Assembly (NCBI GenBank): GCA_026983775.1
Contig: JALSTK010000006.1
Location: 1 to 64,000, forward strand
DNA: 64,000 nt
Direction of reading: 5' to 3'
Source: Calditrichia bacterium
GTDB taxonomy: Bacteria; Calditrichota; Calditrichia; Calditrichales; Calditrichaceae
Numbering within the stretch: position 1 is the stretch's first letter; each line of letters starts with the position of its first letter. The translations under genes were made by a program, and so were the position numbers. Positions 54,052 to 63,900 of the stretch are shown here, in pieces. The notes below the pieces were generated by a model. It saw only the letters and a list, made by a program, of their open reading frames with translations, was not told where the DNA came from and did no database searches.

Positions 54052-54114
54052 ATGGAATATGAATGGTTCCATTGGCTATTACTGTTTGTATTATGCGGAT
54101 TCCCGTTTTATTAA
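54052..54114 (+). CDS. Possible 20-residue hydrophobic micro-ORF
   Basis: ATG at 54052 opens a 20-codon frame (MEYEWFHWLLLFVLCGFPFY) ending in TAA at 54112-54114. GAGGAGG stands about 10 nt ahead, an unusually strong ribosome site for an intergenic region, and a TATAAAAT-like stretch lies near 54017-54024. An ATG at 54048 with the same ribosome site would give only a four-residue peptide. The 3' end overlaps the end of the LacI-type gene on the other strand. This may be chance. Confidence 0.22.
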   Translation: MEYEWFHWLLLFVLCGFPFY

Positions 54115-55095
54115 TTTCACCTTCATAAAACGGTGCACAGGCGGTTGTAACTTTTTAGCGACCAGGTCAAGCAAAATTCTGGCGGCGGCTTCGCCCATAT
54201 CGAACATTGGCTGACGAACGGTAGTTAAGGCTGGTTTTACATAAGTGGCCAACTCGATATCATCAAAACCGATTATGGCAATGTCTTCCGGTATGCGCAG
54301 TCCGGCTTCCTTAAAACGTAGCATAGCGCCGATAGCCATATAATCATCAGAACAAAAAAGTGCTGTTGGTCTACTGGAAAGTTTTAAAATATCTCCAACC
54401 GCTTCATAGGCTTTATGCTGGTCAAAATTACCGGTGACAATCCAATTTTTGTTAATCGATAAGTTCAGTTTTTTCATCTCTTTTATAAAACCGCTATATC
54501 GATCCTGGGCATTAACTTCCGCCATAAAACCTTTCATAAAACCAATATTTCTATGACCGTTATCATAAAGGTATTTTACCGCCATCCGGGCGCCGCGGAT
54601 GTTTTCGCTATCCACAAAATTACAAAAGGGAGTATCCTGTTTAAAATTCACCAGAATAGAGGGAAATCCGCTTTCAAATAATGGCTGAAGGCGTGGATCG
54701 GCGGAAGTAATTTTAAGCAGGATAAGACCGTCAACCAAATTGTTGAGAGCGATATTCAGATATTCCTGATGGTCGCTGTTGTTCTTTTCCACAGGATAGA
54801 GTATAAGGCGGTAATTATTTTCCTGCAAAATGTCGCTTATTCCACTTAGTATTTGGGCCAGGTAATTATCCAGAAAAAGATGTTCGGTTTTAGGAATAAT
54901 TACGCCAATCATCATAGTGCGCTTGCTGGACAAACTGCGGGCAAGCAAATTGGGTTGGTAATTCAGTTCTTCTATCAGTTTTCGGATGCGTTCGGCGGTT
55001 TCTTTTTTTACCGGGCCCGTACCGTTGATCACCCGGGAAACGGTCATAGCCGAAACATTGGCCAGGCGGGCAATATCGGAGATAGTGGTTTTCAT
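54091..55095 (-). CDS. LacI-family transcriptional regulator
   Basis: The 334-residue protein has a LacI-type HTH at 1-50 (ISDIARLANVSAMTVSRVINGTGPV), a hinge helix (LARSLSS) and a periplasmic-binding-like effector domain (IGVIIPKTEH, FVDSENIRGA, FCSDDYMAIG, IIGFDDIELA). The normal length and intact motifs indicate a working repressor. It is divergent from the GH2 glycosidase gene. The shared 260-nt spacer has a promoter and a matching palindrome for each direction, so it probably represses both and responds to a sugar released by the locus. AGGAA precedes the ATG. Confidence 0.93.
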   Translation of the reverse strand: MKTTISDIARLANVSAMTVSRVINGTGPVKKETAERIRKLIEELNYQPNLLARSLSSKRTMMIGVIIPKTEHLFLDNYLAQILSGISDILQENNYRLILYPVEKNNSDHQEYLNIALNNLVDGLILLKITSADPRLQPLFESGFPSILVNFKQDTPFCNFVDSENIRGARMAVKYLYDNGHRNIGFMKGFMAEVNAQDRYSGFIKEMKKLNLSINKNWIVTGNFDQHKAYEAVGDILKLSSRPTALFCSDDYMAIGAMLRFKEAGLRIPEDIAIIGFDDIELATYVKPALTTVRQPMFDMGEAAARILLDLVAKKLQPPVHRFMKVKLIKRESA

Positions 55096-55124
55096 AATAT
55101 ATTCCTACCGCATATACAACTTTA

Positions 55125-55138
55125 TGTTACCGTTATCA
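55125..55138 (-). promoter_or_regulatory. LacI-type operator at the regulator's own promoter
   Basis: TGTTACCGTTATCA matches the palindrome at 55308-55321 in 12 of 14 positions and has the same central CG. It begins 9 nt after the predicted -10 of the regulator's promoter in the direction of transcription, a position expected for autorepression. Confidence 0.65.
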
Positions 55139-55147
55139 ACACCTGTT

Positions 55148-55176
55148 ATTATAATAATAAAACTAAAAAGTACCAA
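55148..55176 (-). promoter_or_regulatory. Sigma70-like promoter for the LacI-family gene
   Basis: On the minus strand TTGGTA (55176-55171) and TATAAT (55153-55148) are separated by exactly 17 nt. The -10 hexamer is a perfect consensus. The start of transcription would fall at the edge of the operator at 55125-55138, about 45 nt before the ATG. Confidence 0.65.
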
Positions 55177-55267
55177 TTTTTTTTGTCGGAAAGCGTTTAT
55201 TTTGAAGCGATATTTTTCCAAAAATAGGGTAATACTCCTTTGCTAACGAATAAAAAATAAAAAAATA

Positions 55268-55296
55268 TTGCATAATCTGTTTTGCTTCATTATATT
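55268..55296 (+). promoter_or_regulatory. Sigma70-like promoter for the GH2 operon
   Basis: TTGCAT (55268-55273) and TATATT (55291-55296) are separated by exactly 17 nt. The predicted start, about 55303, lies just ahead of the palindrome at 55308-55321. The layout mirrors that of the divergent promoter for the regulator. Confidence 0.65.
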
Positions 55297-55307
55297 TTTA
55301 CACAGAG

Positions 55308-55321
55308 TGTTAACGTTAACA
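55308..55321 (+). promoter_or_regulatory. Perfect 14-bp LacI-type operator
   Basis: TGTTAACGTTAACA is a perfect palindrome with a central CG, as is usual for LacI-family operators. It starts 11 nt after the -10 of the GH2 promoter. A weaker half-conserved copy (AGAGAACGATAACA, 10 of 14) follows at 55321-55334 with its centre 13 bp further on. Binding here would block transcription of the glycosidase operon. Confidence 0.8.
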
Positions 55322-55355
55322 GAGAACGATAACATTAGGAAGGATTGTCTAAATT

Positions 55356-57992
55356 ATGTCATTAAAAATGACCTTTCGCTTTCTTACCCTTTTAATTATT
55401 GTTTTATTAATTGCCTGCCAATCTTCCCCGACGCCGAAAAAAGGCGATATTGATCTCTCTGAAAACTGGTGGATCGCCAACTCCGCACAATTGGATGCCG
55501 ATGTACAAACAGTCGTCGGTCCCACTGTAAATCCGGATGTCTGGTATAGAACCGGTGTTCCATCGACGGTTTTAGCGGCGCTTGTTAAGAACAATGTCTA
55601 TAAAAACATCTATTTTGGTAAGAATCTTATAAAAATCCCGGCAGAACAATTTGAGAATTCATGGTGGTATAAAACAGATTTTTTTGTTGATAAAGAACAG
55701 CTTGGCAATAATGCCTTCCTAAATTTCGACGGAATCAATTATCGTGCTAATATTTGGCTTAACGGCAAAAAAATAGCTGCGGCAGATACTATTTTCGGTT
55801 CTTTCCGTAAATTTCAATTTGATATTACCGGTCAATTACGATCCGGTAAAAACATTTTAGCTGTTGAAGTTTTTCCTCCCCGGCCCGGTGATTTTACTCT
55901 CGGTTTTGTGGATTGGAATCCCAGGCCGCCGGATAATAATATGGGAATTTGGCGGCCGGTTACCCTGCATTTTAGCGGGCCGGTTTCTATAAAGAATACC
56001 TTTGTGCAAACAAAAGTAAATCTTAAAACCTTAAAGGAAGCAGAGCTATATATTTCTACTGAACTATCTAATCATAGCAATAAAACAGTTACCGCTAGCT
56101 TAAACGGCCAAATAGATGAAATATCTTTTAACCGGAAAATCACTTTGCAACCCCGCGAAACCCGGCTGATAAAAATAACACCACAGGAACAGAGCGTGCT
56201 CAAAATAAAAAATCCACGTCTTTGGTGGCCCAATAATTACGGCCAGCCGGAATTATATCAATTGCAACTTCGTCTTTCGGTTGAAGGTAGGGACTCCGAT
56301 TATGACTCGCTTACCTTTGGTATTCGTGAAGTAGAGGACTATTTCACTAAGGAAGGCTACCGCGGATATAAAATAAACGGCAGACCAATCCTGATAAAAG
56401 GTGGCGGTTGGGTAGATGATTTGTTGCTGGCTGATACGCCGGAAAAGCTGGAAGCTCAAGTTAAATACGCCAAACACATGAATCTGAATACGTTGCGCCT
56501 GGAAGGGTTTTGGGGAAAAGACCACACCTTATACAATTTGTGCGATCGCTATGGGCTTTTAATAATGGTAGGCTGGAGCTGCCAATGGGAATGGGAAGAA
56601 TACGTAGGCAAAGCCTGTGATGATTTCGGCGGTATTAAAACAGATGAAGAAATCGGTTTAATCGTTAAATCCTGGAATGACCAAATCACTATGTTCCGTA
56701 ACCATCCTTCTATTTTAGTCTGGCTTGGTGGAAGTGATAAATTGCCCCGACCGGCTTTGGAAAAGAGGTATCTTGAAGTATTAAAAAAAATAGACCCTTC
56801 CAGGCCATACCTTGCCGCAGCAGGCGGTATGAAGAGCGAAATAAGCGGGCCGACCGGTGTGAAAATGAACGGTCCGTATGCCTACACGCCCCCGGTTTAC
56901 TGGTATGAGGATAAAGAGAACGGCGGGGCTTTCGGCTTTAATACAGAAACCGGGCCGGGCCCGCAGGTTCCCCCGCTGGAAAGCATCAAAAAAATGATTC
57001 CCCAGGAGCATCTATGGCCGATTGACCATTATTGGGAATATCATTGCGGACGCAATAATTTTAATACTTTGAATCGCTTTGTAAAAGCTATGAATGAGCG
57101 ATACGGACAGGTGAAGAACCCGCAACAATTTGCCAAGGTTGCACAGGTGATGAACTATGAATTGATCCGGCCGATGTTTGAAGCTTTCGCCGTCAATAAG
57201 ACAAAAGCGACAGGCATCATTCAATGGATGTTTAACTCGGCATGGCCGGAAATGTATTGGCAGCTCTTTGACAGCTACCTGATGCCGAACGGCGCTTTTT
57301 ATGGCGTTAAAAAAGCGGCCCATCCTCTGCATCTCGTCTATAATTACGATGATAAATCGATTTATGCCGTTAACCAGTATTTTAAAGAGGCAAGGGATTT
57401 AAAAGCGGTAATAAAGGTTATTAACATAGATTCAAAAGAAGTATGGAATGAATCCCTGACCTTTGAGCTTGGCAAAAACAGCGTAAAAAAAATATTGCCA
57501 GCCGATGTAATGGGAACGACAGGGATGGCTGAGTTAAGCGAAACCTATTTCCTTAGTTTAAAATTACTGGATACGGAACGGCGGGAAATCAGCAATAATT
57601 TTTACTGGCTATCTCAAAAAGCGGATATTCCAGATTACGCAAGGTCAGAATGGTATTACACTCCCATTAAACAATATGGGGATTTTAAAGCGCTTCATTC
57701 TCTGCCGCAAATTGAGATTGAGGCCGAGCACACATTTGTAGATGATGCCAATGGATGGCAAAGAATTAAGGTAAAACTTCATAACCCCACGGATGTGTTG
57801 GCCTTCTTTATCGAACTGAAGGTGGAGAAGGGTGCCAGTGGTCAATCGGTTCTGCCGATATTTTGGGATGATAATTATATAACTCTGCTGCCGGGAGAGA
57901 GGAAAAGTCTGTCGGCAAAGTATAAAAAAAGTGATTTAGACGGCAATGAACCGGTTTTTAAATATAGCGGCTGGAATGTAAAAAATAATTAG
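55356..57992 (+). CDS. GH2 exo-beta-D-glucosaminidase-like lipoprotein
   Basis: The 878-residue protein starts with a lipoprotein signal (LLIAC, Cys21), so it is anchored at the membrane, probably the outer one. The GH2 fold follows: sugar-binding jelly roll (NFDGINYRANIWLNGKKI), Ig-like domain, TIM barrel (GGWVDDLLL, LEGFWGKD) and C-terminal beta domains. Where most GH2 enzymes have Asn-Glu as acid/base, it has WLGGSDKLP, so Asp461 takes that role; the nucleophile is probably Glu531 in NTETGPG. This Ser-Asp form and the 70-residue spacing match CsxA-type exo-glucosaminidases (Asp469 and Glu541), which release glucosamine from chitosan ends. Activity on other amino-sugar or mannose ends remains possible. 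It lies downstream of the operator and promoter. Confidence 0.88.
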   Translation: MSLKMTFRFLTLLIIVLLIACQSSPTPKKGDIDLSENWWIANSAQLDADVQTVVGPTVNPDVWYRTGVPSTVLAALVKNNVYKNIYFGKNLIKIPAEQFENSWWYKTDFFVDKEQLGNNAFLNFDGINYRANIWLNGKKIAAADTIFGSFRKFQFDITGQLRSGKNILAVEVFPPRPGDFTLGFVDWNPRPPDNNMGIWRPVTLHFSGPVSIKNTFVQTKVNLKTLKEAELYISTELSNHSNKTVTASLNGQIDEISFNRKITLQPRETRLIKITPQEQSVLKIKNPRLWWPNNYGQPELYQLQLRLSVEGRDSDYDSLTFGIREVEDYFTKEGYRGYKINGRPILIKGGGWVDDLLLADTPEKLEAQVKYAKHMNLNTLRLEGFWGKDHTLYNLCDRYGLLIMVGWSCQWEWEEYVGKACDDFGGIKTDEEIGLIVKSWNDQITMFRNHPSILVWLGGSDKLPRPALEKRYLEVLKKIDPSRPYLAAAGGMKSEISGPTGVKMNGPYAYTPPVYWYEDKENGGAFGFNTETGPGPQVPPLESIKKMIPQEHLWPIDHYWEYHCGRNNFNTLNRFVKAMNERYGQVKNPQQFAKVAQVMNYELIRPMFEAFAVNKTKATGIIQWMFNSAWPEMYWQLFDSYLMPNGAFYGVKKAAHPLHLVYNYDDKSIYAVNQYFKEARDLKAVIKVINIDSKEVWNESLTFELGKNSVKKILPADVMGTTGMAELSETYFLSLKLLDTERREISNNFYWLSQKADIPDYARSEWYYTPIKQYGDFKALHSLPQIEIEAEHTFVDDANGWQRIKVKLHNPTDVLAFFIELKVEKGASGQSVLPIFWDDNYITLLPGERKSLSAKYKKSDLDGNEPVFKYSGWNVKNN

Positions 57993-58177
57993 AATTATTT
58001 TCATTGTGTGTGATTAATGAAAACACAAAATATCCTGTTCAGAAGATGTTCAATATTACAAACATGTGTACATGAACTGTGAATTATACGGTTTAGCGAT
58101 TTTTCCCTCAATCCTGGTACTTAAATTAAGCGGAAGGCAGCATCGAGAGCTTAATACAATTTATAAAGAAAGAAAAA
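57993..58177. other. Spacer between the GH2 gene and the T9SS-tailed gene
   Basis: This 185-nt spacer has an AT-rich inverted repeat, TTTTCATT (57998-58005) with AATGAAAA (58016-58023), but no T-run after it. No copy of the LacI-type operator was found. Nothing else was recognised. Confidence 0.35.
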
Positions 58178-59674
58178 ATGAGTACAAAAAAAATTACATC
58201 TACTGCCTGTGAAGTTAAACAGACCGCTATAATCCGCTTGCTATTGATAACGTTGCTTTTATTTTCTCTGGTGCAAGCCCAGGAAGACCTGCGCGAATAC
58301 CAACATGGTATCGATTTTGTTCCCCGTACGGACGGTACCTATTGGCTTATCTGGGCCAGCTCAGGCAACCCGCCCACGGGTTCTGCGCCGGACGGGAGTT
58401 GGACCCATGATATTTATTATTCCTTGATCGAGCCGTCCAATCCTGTCCTGAATCCGGTCAGGATCATTTCCAAAGATGAAGCGCAGGAACCAGCCAGTTC
58501 GGCCGTTGCAAGTGACGGAAACATAATGATAACCAATGAAGACGGCTGGAATGTAAATAACACGATTGGTCAGCGTTACGGCGTTTACGATAATGACTTA
58601 GCGGATGTAAAACCTTATCCTAACATGGTGCTGGACGGTGGCCACTCCGGGCATGTAGCGGCGGTATCGAACCGTTTTGTCGTCTTCTACTCCGAAGGTT
58701 GGGTTGATGGAGGTGGTGTAGATGACTTAGGCTCCGGGGACGATGTCATGTTGAAAGTTTATAATTCCGCAGGGAATTATAAGCGGGAAAGAAATATATC
58801 CGTTGGAAATACATACCGAGACTGGTGGCCGCTTGTAGCAGGGTCTCCTCAGCATGCCCTGTTATTATGGCAAAGATTTGTTAATGGTAAAGAGTATGTG
58901 GATTTAATGTACGCGGTGTACAACCCGGCTAATGGCAACACGGTAAAAGGCAATACCCGGATCGCTCAACAAGTAAAATACTATACGTATGATGTGGAGT
59001 ACATTCCATCCATTCAACGCTTTCTAATTATCGGCACTTACCATAATGGGGGGGGCTTTTCCTTTTTACTGGATGAAAATGGGCAAAAAACAGCACAAAA
59101 TTTTTCATTACCGGAGATTGTTCGCGAAGCTCAGCCCGCCGTCAAAGACAGTAGCAATATTGCCTATGCCGTTTATCCGTCAAGCCCCAATGGCCTGGCA
59201 GTGTTGGAACTAAGCGCTGCGAGCATTGCTTTGAATAATGTGATATCCGATTCTTATGACTGGTCATATATGGGAACGGACGGCATATTTACGGGAGAAA
59301 ACTCGGTTTATTTCGTTTCGCTATCCAAGAACGGCTGTGTGGAAAAAATATTTGATAATGTAATATCGCCCGCAAGCTTGAACGGGGATAATACCTTAGA
59401 TAAAGCCACAGGTTTTTATCTGGAACAGAATTATCCCAATCCGTTTAACCCGCAAACGACAATACCCTTTTACCTACCGCGCAAGGCATCTGTTTTTATC
59501 GGAATATATGATGTACAGGGTAATCTGATTGATACATTAATTAACGAGGAGGTATCGGCGGGCAAGTATGAATATACTTTTAACGGAAGTCTTCTGCCGA
59601 CCGGGTTTTATTATTACCAGGTAAAATTAGATAATCGTATTATCGGTGCGAAAAAAATGGTATTACTACGGTAA
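58178..59674 (+). CDS. T9SS-secreted protein of unknown function, possibly beta-propeller
   Basis: The 498-residue protein has an N-terminal signal segment (hydrophobic LLLITLLLFSLVQAQ, cleavage near residue 35, with a somewhat long polar lead). The middle part (about 40-400) shows repeated beta-strand blocks of the type seen in sialidase-like propellers (YWLIWASS, AVSNRFVVFYSEGW, HALLLWQRF), but no family was identified and no Asp-box was seen. Residues about 410-498 are a T9SS type A sorting domain (YPNPFNPQTTIPFYL, TGFYYYQVKL, KKMVLLR). Position in a glycan locus suggests a surface glycan-binding or -degrading role; this is inference. Confidence 0.8.
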   Translation: MSTKKITSTACEVKQTAIIRLLLITLLLFSLVQAQEDLREYQHGIDFVPRTDGTYWLIWASSGNPPTGSAPDGSWTHDIYYSLIEPSNPVLNPVRIISKDEAQEPASSAVASDGNIMITNEDGWNVNNTIGQRYGVYDNDLADVKPYPNMVLDGGHSGHVAAVSNRFVVFYSEGWVDGGGVDDLGSGDDVMLKVYNSAGNYKRERNISVGNTYRDWWPLVAGSPQHALLLWQRFVNGKEYVDLMYAVYNPANGNTVKGNTRIAQQVKYYTYDVEYIPSIQRFLIIGTYHNGGGFSFLLDENGQKTAQNFSLPEIVREAQPAVKDSSNIAYAVYPSSPNGLAVLELSAASIALNNVISDSYDWSYMGTDGIFTGENSVYFVSLSKNGCVEKIFDNVISPASLNGDNTLDKATGFYLEQNYPNPFNPQTTIPFYLPRKASVFIGIYDVQGNLIDTLINEEVSAGKYEYTFNGSLLPTGFYYYQVKLDNRIIGAKKMVLLR

Positions 59675-59770
59675 AGGACCGGAAACATAAGGGGGCCATT
59701 TCGACTTGGTAATTTAGGCAAAATAATAATAGCCTATTGCTAATCAAACAGAGGTTAAATTAATATTATT

Positions 59771-59971
59771 ATGAAACGTAATTACTCGATCGTTATTCTG
59801 ATAATGTACACTTTTTTTGTTATTTCTTTTTTAACAAATATTCTTGGACCGTTAATTCCGGATATTATTGATAGCTTCGGACTGAGTTTGGCGATGGCCA
59901 CCTGCAGCATGGCCATCAATCCGTTGCTAAAAGTAGTCGGAGGCGAAGAACATTTTGCCTTTAATTACTAA
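59771..59971 (+). pseudogene. Remnant of an MFS sugar permease (FucP-like)
   Basis: The 66-codon frame begins like an intact fucose-permease-type transporter (first TM, then NILGPLIPDIIDSFGLSLAMA). It then jumps to INPLLKVVGGEEHFAFN, a segment that lies after the third or fourth TM in family members, and stops. The pattern fits an internal deletion of roughly 70-80 codons plus loss of the rest of the gene, where about 400 residues would be expected. It lies between the T9SS cargo and the sugar kinase, where a permease would be expected in such a locus. Confidence 0.75.
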
Positions 59972-60011
59972 TGAAACTGTTCAGATAAAGAAAAACGGAG
60001 AAAGTTGAAAA

Positions 60012-60923
60012 ATGGAACTGGATATGGAAGATAAGTCAATAATAGGTGTTGATCTGGGTGGAACCTCAATAAGCTCGGGCTTAATTAAAAATAATAAAGT
60101 GGCTAAACTATTTACCCAAGCTGTATCTGCCGGAGATTCGGAACAAAAAGTGTTGGGCGAGGTAGTTCTTGCCATCGAAGAAGTGTCGAACGGAAATGTA
60201 GCTGGTATAGGAATTGGCGTACCCAGCCCGGTTGACATCGAAAAGGGGATTGTTTACGCTGTACAAAACATTCCCTCGTGGCAGGAAGTACATCTTAAAA
60301 AGCATCTTGAAAATCATTTTAACCTGCCGGTTTATGTAAATAACGATGCAAATTGTTTCGTGGCGGGGGTTAAATATTTCGGAGCCGGTAAGAATTATAA
60401 AAATATTGTAGGACTTATCCTTGGTACTGGAGTAGGAGCGGGATTAATTATTGATGAAAAGTTATATTGTGGGCTGAGTGGCAGTGCAGGTGAAGTCGGT
60501 TTGCTCCTTTATTTAGGCCATACCTATGAATACTATTGCAGCGGACAATTTTTTAAAATTGAATATGGGGTTTCCGGAGAAGAACTGTACAATAAAGCTA
60601 AACAAGGCGACCGCAAGGCCTTGGAAATCTTTGCCATATTTGGAGAACATGTAGGTATGCTTATCAGAACCATTCTTTTGGCGTACGATCCGGAAATTAT
60701 TGTTTTGGGCGGTTCCGTAAGTAAGGCATTTCCTTTCTTCAAAAAAAGTATGCAGGAGAGGATTAATACATTTGAATATAAACATATAGTAAACAGATTT
60801 ACCATAAAAGTAAACATGGTTCCTGAAATCGCTGTGCTGGGTGCTGCGGCGCTTTACCTTGATGCACACAATGCACATAAAAGATTGAATATCGAAAGAC
60901 CGGCTTCGTTGGTTGAGCATTAA
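60012..60923 (+). CDS. ROK-family sugar kinase without the usual zinc cysteines
   Basis: The 303-residue protein has the ATP-binding GVDLGGTSI, the IGIGVPSPVD segment, NNDANCF (substrate and catalytic Asp) and LILGTGVGAGLI of ROK kinases. The consensus zinc motif (CxCGxxGCxE) is reduced to YYCSGQFFKIEYG, with one Cys and no GC pair. It is a kinase by all other marks, and glucosamine or N-acetylglucosamine is a plausible substrate given the GH2 enzyme, but this is inference. GGAGAAAG precedes the ATG at 60012; an ATG at 60024 is a weaker option. The TonB-dependent receptor gene starts 28 nt later. Confidence 0.87.
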   Translation: MELDMEDKSIIGVDLGGTSISSGLIKNNKVAKLFTQAVSAGDSEQKVLGEVVLAIEEVSNGNVAGIGIGVPSPVDIEKGIVYAVQNIPSWQEVHLKKHLENHFNLPVYVNNDANCFVAGVKYFGAGKNYKNIVGLILGTGVGAGLIIDEKLYCGLSGSAGEVGLLLYLGHTYEYYCSGQFFKIEYGVSGEELYNKAKQGDRKALEIFAIFGEHVGMLIRTILLAYDPEIIVLGGSVSKAFPFFKKSMQERINTFEYKHIVNRFTIKVNMVPEIAVLGAAALYLDAHNAHKRLNIERPASLVEH

Positions 60924-60951
60924 AAAATAAATTATCTAAGGAATTCGTATC

Positions 60952-63900
60952 ATGAGTAAAAGAAAAATTTTAACAATTTTCATTTTTGCTTTAATTCCAA
61001 TCTTATGTTTTGGCGCAACCACTGGTAAAATCAGCGGATTGATAAAAGACTCACAAACAGGAGAAGCTTTACCGGGTGCTAACATCTCAATAGTAGGCAC
61101 ATTTCTGGGAGCCTCAACCGATTTGGATGGATATTTTACCATTATTAATGTTCCGCCCGGCTTGTACAACCTTAAGATTACATATATCGGTTATACTGAA
61201 AAGGTTATACAGGGTGTCCGAGTACATATTGACCTTACAACAAATTTAAATATCGAACTCGAATCTGAGTTATTAATGACAGATGTGATTACTGTTGTCG
61301 CAAAGCACGAAAAAGTACGACGAGATGTTTCCGCCAGCGTAACAAATATTGAAATGAAGCAAGCTGAAAGTCTTCCTATTCTGGATATGGCTGCTATAAT
61401 TGGACTGCAAGCGGGAATAGAACGGAATTTATCTATTCGAGGGGGAGGGCTTGAACAAACCGGGTTTTTATTGGACGGTTTTAGTTTTAAAGACAACCGT
61501 ACCAATATGCCTTTGACTACTTCATTACCATTGAATGCGGTTCAGGAAATCGCTGTACAAACGGGCGGGTTTAATGCCGAATATGGCAATGTACGCTCCG
61601 GTATAATAAATACGGTGATCAAGGACGGAAACAGAGAAAAATATAGCGGAGCCATCACCGTGAACTATAGCCCACCAGCTCCCAAAAATTTTGGAATTTC
61701 ACCTTTTGATCGAAATTCATTCTGGTTACGCCCGTATTTTGATGATGCAGTTTGTTGGGAAGGCACGGATAAGGGTGGCTGGGATGAATACACACAAAGA
61801 CAGTATATTAAATTTGTAGGTTGGAATGAAATATCAAGAAGAACCTACGAGAATGATGATCCGAGCGATGACCTTTCCCCAACCGCTGCTCAACGTATTT
61901 TTGCCTGGCAGCATCGCCGGGATGGTCATATTACTAAACCGGATTATAATATTGACATAGGTTTTGGTGGGCCGGTGCCGCTTATCGGAAAAAAATTGGG
62001 TGGTTTGCGCTTTTATGCAGCTTATCGTAATTACAATACACAATATCTTGTTCCGCTTTCACGAAAAGGATATTCCAATCATAATTTTTTACTAAAACTT
62101 TCTTCCGATATTACTCCCAGCATGAAGTTAAGTGTAACAGGGGTATATGGTGAAATTTTTGGAACCGCATCCAATACCGAATCGGGAACCGCACTATTCA
62201 CGGATATTTGGAACGTTGCTGCAGGAGTAAGTGATGGCTATTTCAAAGAAACAAGACTATATTCCGATGCTTTCTTCAGCGCTTCTACCAAATATTTTTC
62301 TCTGATTTCTTTTAAGCTGACACATACCCTAAGTCCGTCAACTTACTATGAAGCCAGCCTGAAGTATTCTACAAATAAATATTTTACCCAACCCTTATAT
62401 TGGCGTGATACCAGCCGTGTACATGAAGTATTCCCCGGCTATTATCTTGATGAAGCGCCCTTTGGTTACATCGACAATTCAGTAAATGGTATGGCCGGGT
62501 TTCATATGGGCGGTCATATTGGCGAAGCACGGGACTATAGCCGTACAGGGACATTTGCAGCAAAATTGAATATGACCTCGCAATGGGGACGACATCATCT
62601 GTTCAAAGGAGGTATAGAATTATCTTCTACGGATTTGAATCTTGATTACGGCGGTCATAATTCTCAGTTTCCGGGAAATGTTTCTTGGAATAAACTGCAT
62701 AAATCACCTTTGCTCGGCGCTTTTTATTTGCAGGATAAAATAGAATTCAATGGTTTTATTGCCAATATAGGCTTGCGAGCCGATTATTATCAACCCAATA
62801 CAGATTGGCCTGATGTGAAACCCTATGATAGAGAGTTTTATTCGGACAAATATACCAAAAGTGATGAAGCTAATATTAAAATGAAATCGATTAAACCGCA
62901 GATTACATTTAGTCCGCGCCTGGGTATCGCTCATCCGATTGGAGAAAACGCCAAATTGTATTTCAATTATGGTCACTTCCGACAACTGCCCTCAGCCGAA
63001 GGGATTTACGAAATGCGGCGCACAGGATTTAATCAACTTATATCCATTGGAGATCCTTCGCTGTCTCTGGAAAAAACAGTCGCTTATGAATTGGGTTATG
63101 AACAAGCAATCGGAGATCTATTCTTAGTCCATTTGGCTGGTTATTATAAAGATATTTCAGCCCAACGAAGTTATGTACATTATGTCGATATCAGTGAAAA
63201 GGTAAACTACTGGAAAGAAGAAAACAATAATTACCAGGATATTCGTGGATTTGAAATTTCGTTACACAGAGATAATGGTCTCTGGATAAGCGGTTTTGCC
63301 AATTATACGTATATGGTGTACACCAGTGGATATTTTGGCGTGGAAGAACATTTCGAGAATCCCGCTGACCAGAGAGACTATTTGGCCAAGAATCCCTATC
63401 AGGAAAAACCTCTGCCGCAGCCTTATGCCCGCATTAACCTGAATCTATTTACGCCGGCCGATTTTGGTCCCAAATGGATAGGGTTTAACTGGCTGGCCGA
63501 CTGGAAAACGAGTTTTATTTACTATTGGCGTTCAGGAGATTGGGACACCTGGAATCCCAACGATCGTCCGGGCCTGCAATATAATATTCAATGGAAGGAT
63601 TTTCATAATATGGATATGAGAATTTCCAAGGTATTCTCTTTTAACAGATTTAACTTAACCTTATTAGTTGATATTGCCAATTTATTTAATTTCAAAGAAT
63701 TCTCTTCTTATGGTTTTTATGACGGCCAGGATCGATATTATTACTTGAGGTCTTTGCACCTACCCCGAGAAACAGCTAAAAAGATAGGTAGTGTTTACAT
63801 CCCTGGGGATGATCAGCCCGGGGATAGCCGGAAACCGGGGGTCCCATTCCAACCCATCCAGCCGATTGGAAGTATTGACAATATTACGAGCCCCAAAGAA

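Noticed and set aside
55268-55453. 61-codon plus-strand frame ahead of the GH2 gene
   Set aside because: It covers the promoter and operator and runs out of frame into the GH2 lipoprotein signal; no coding signs.
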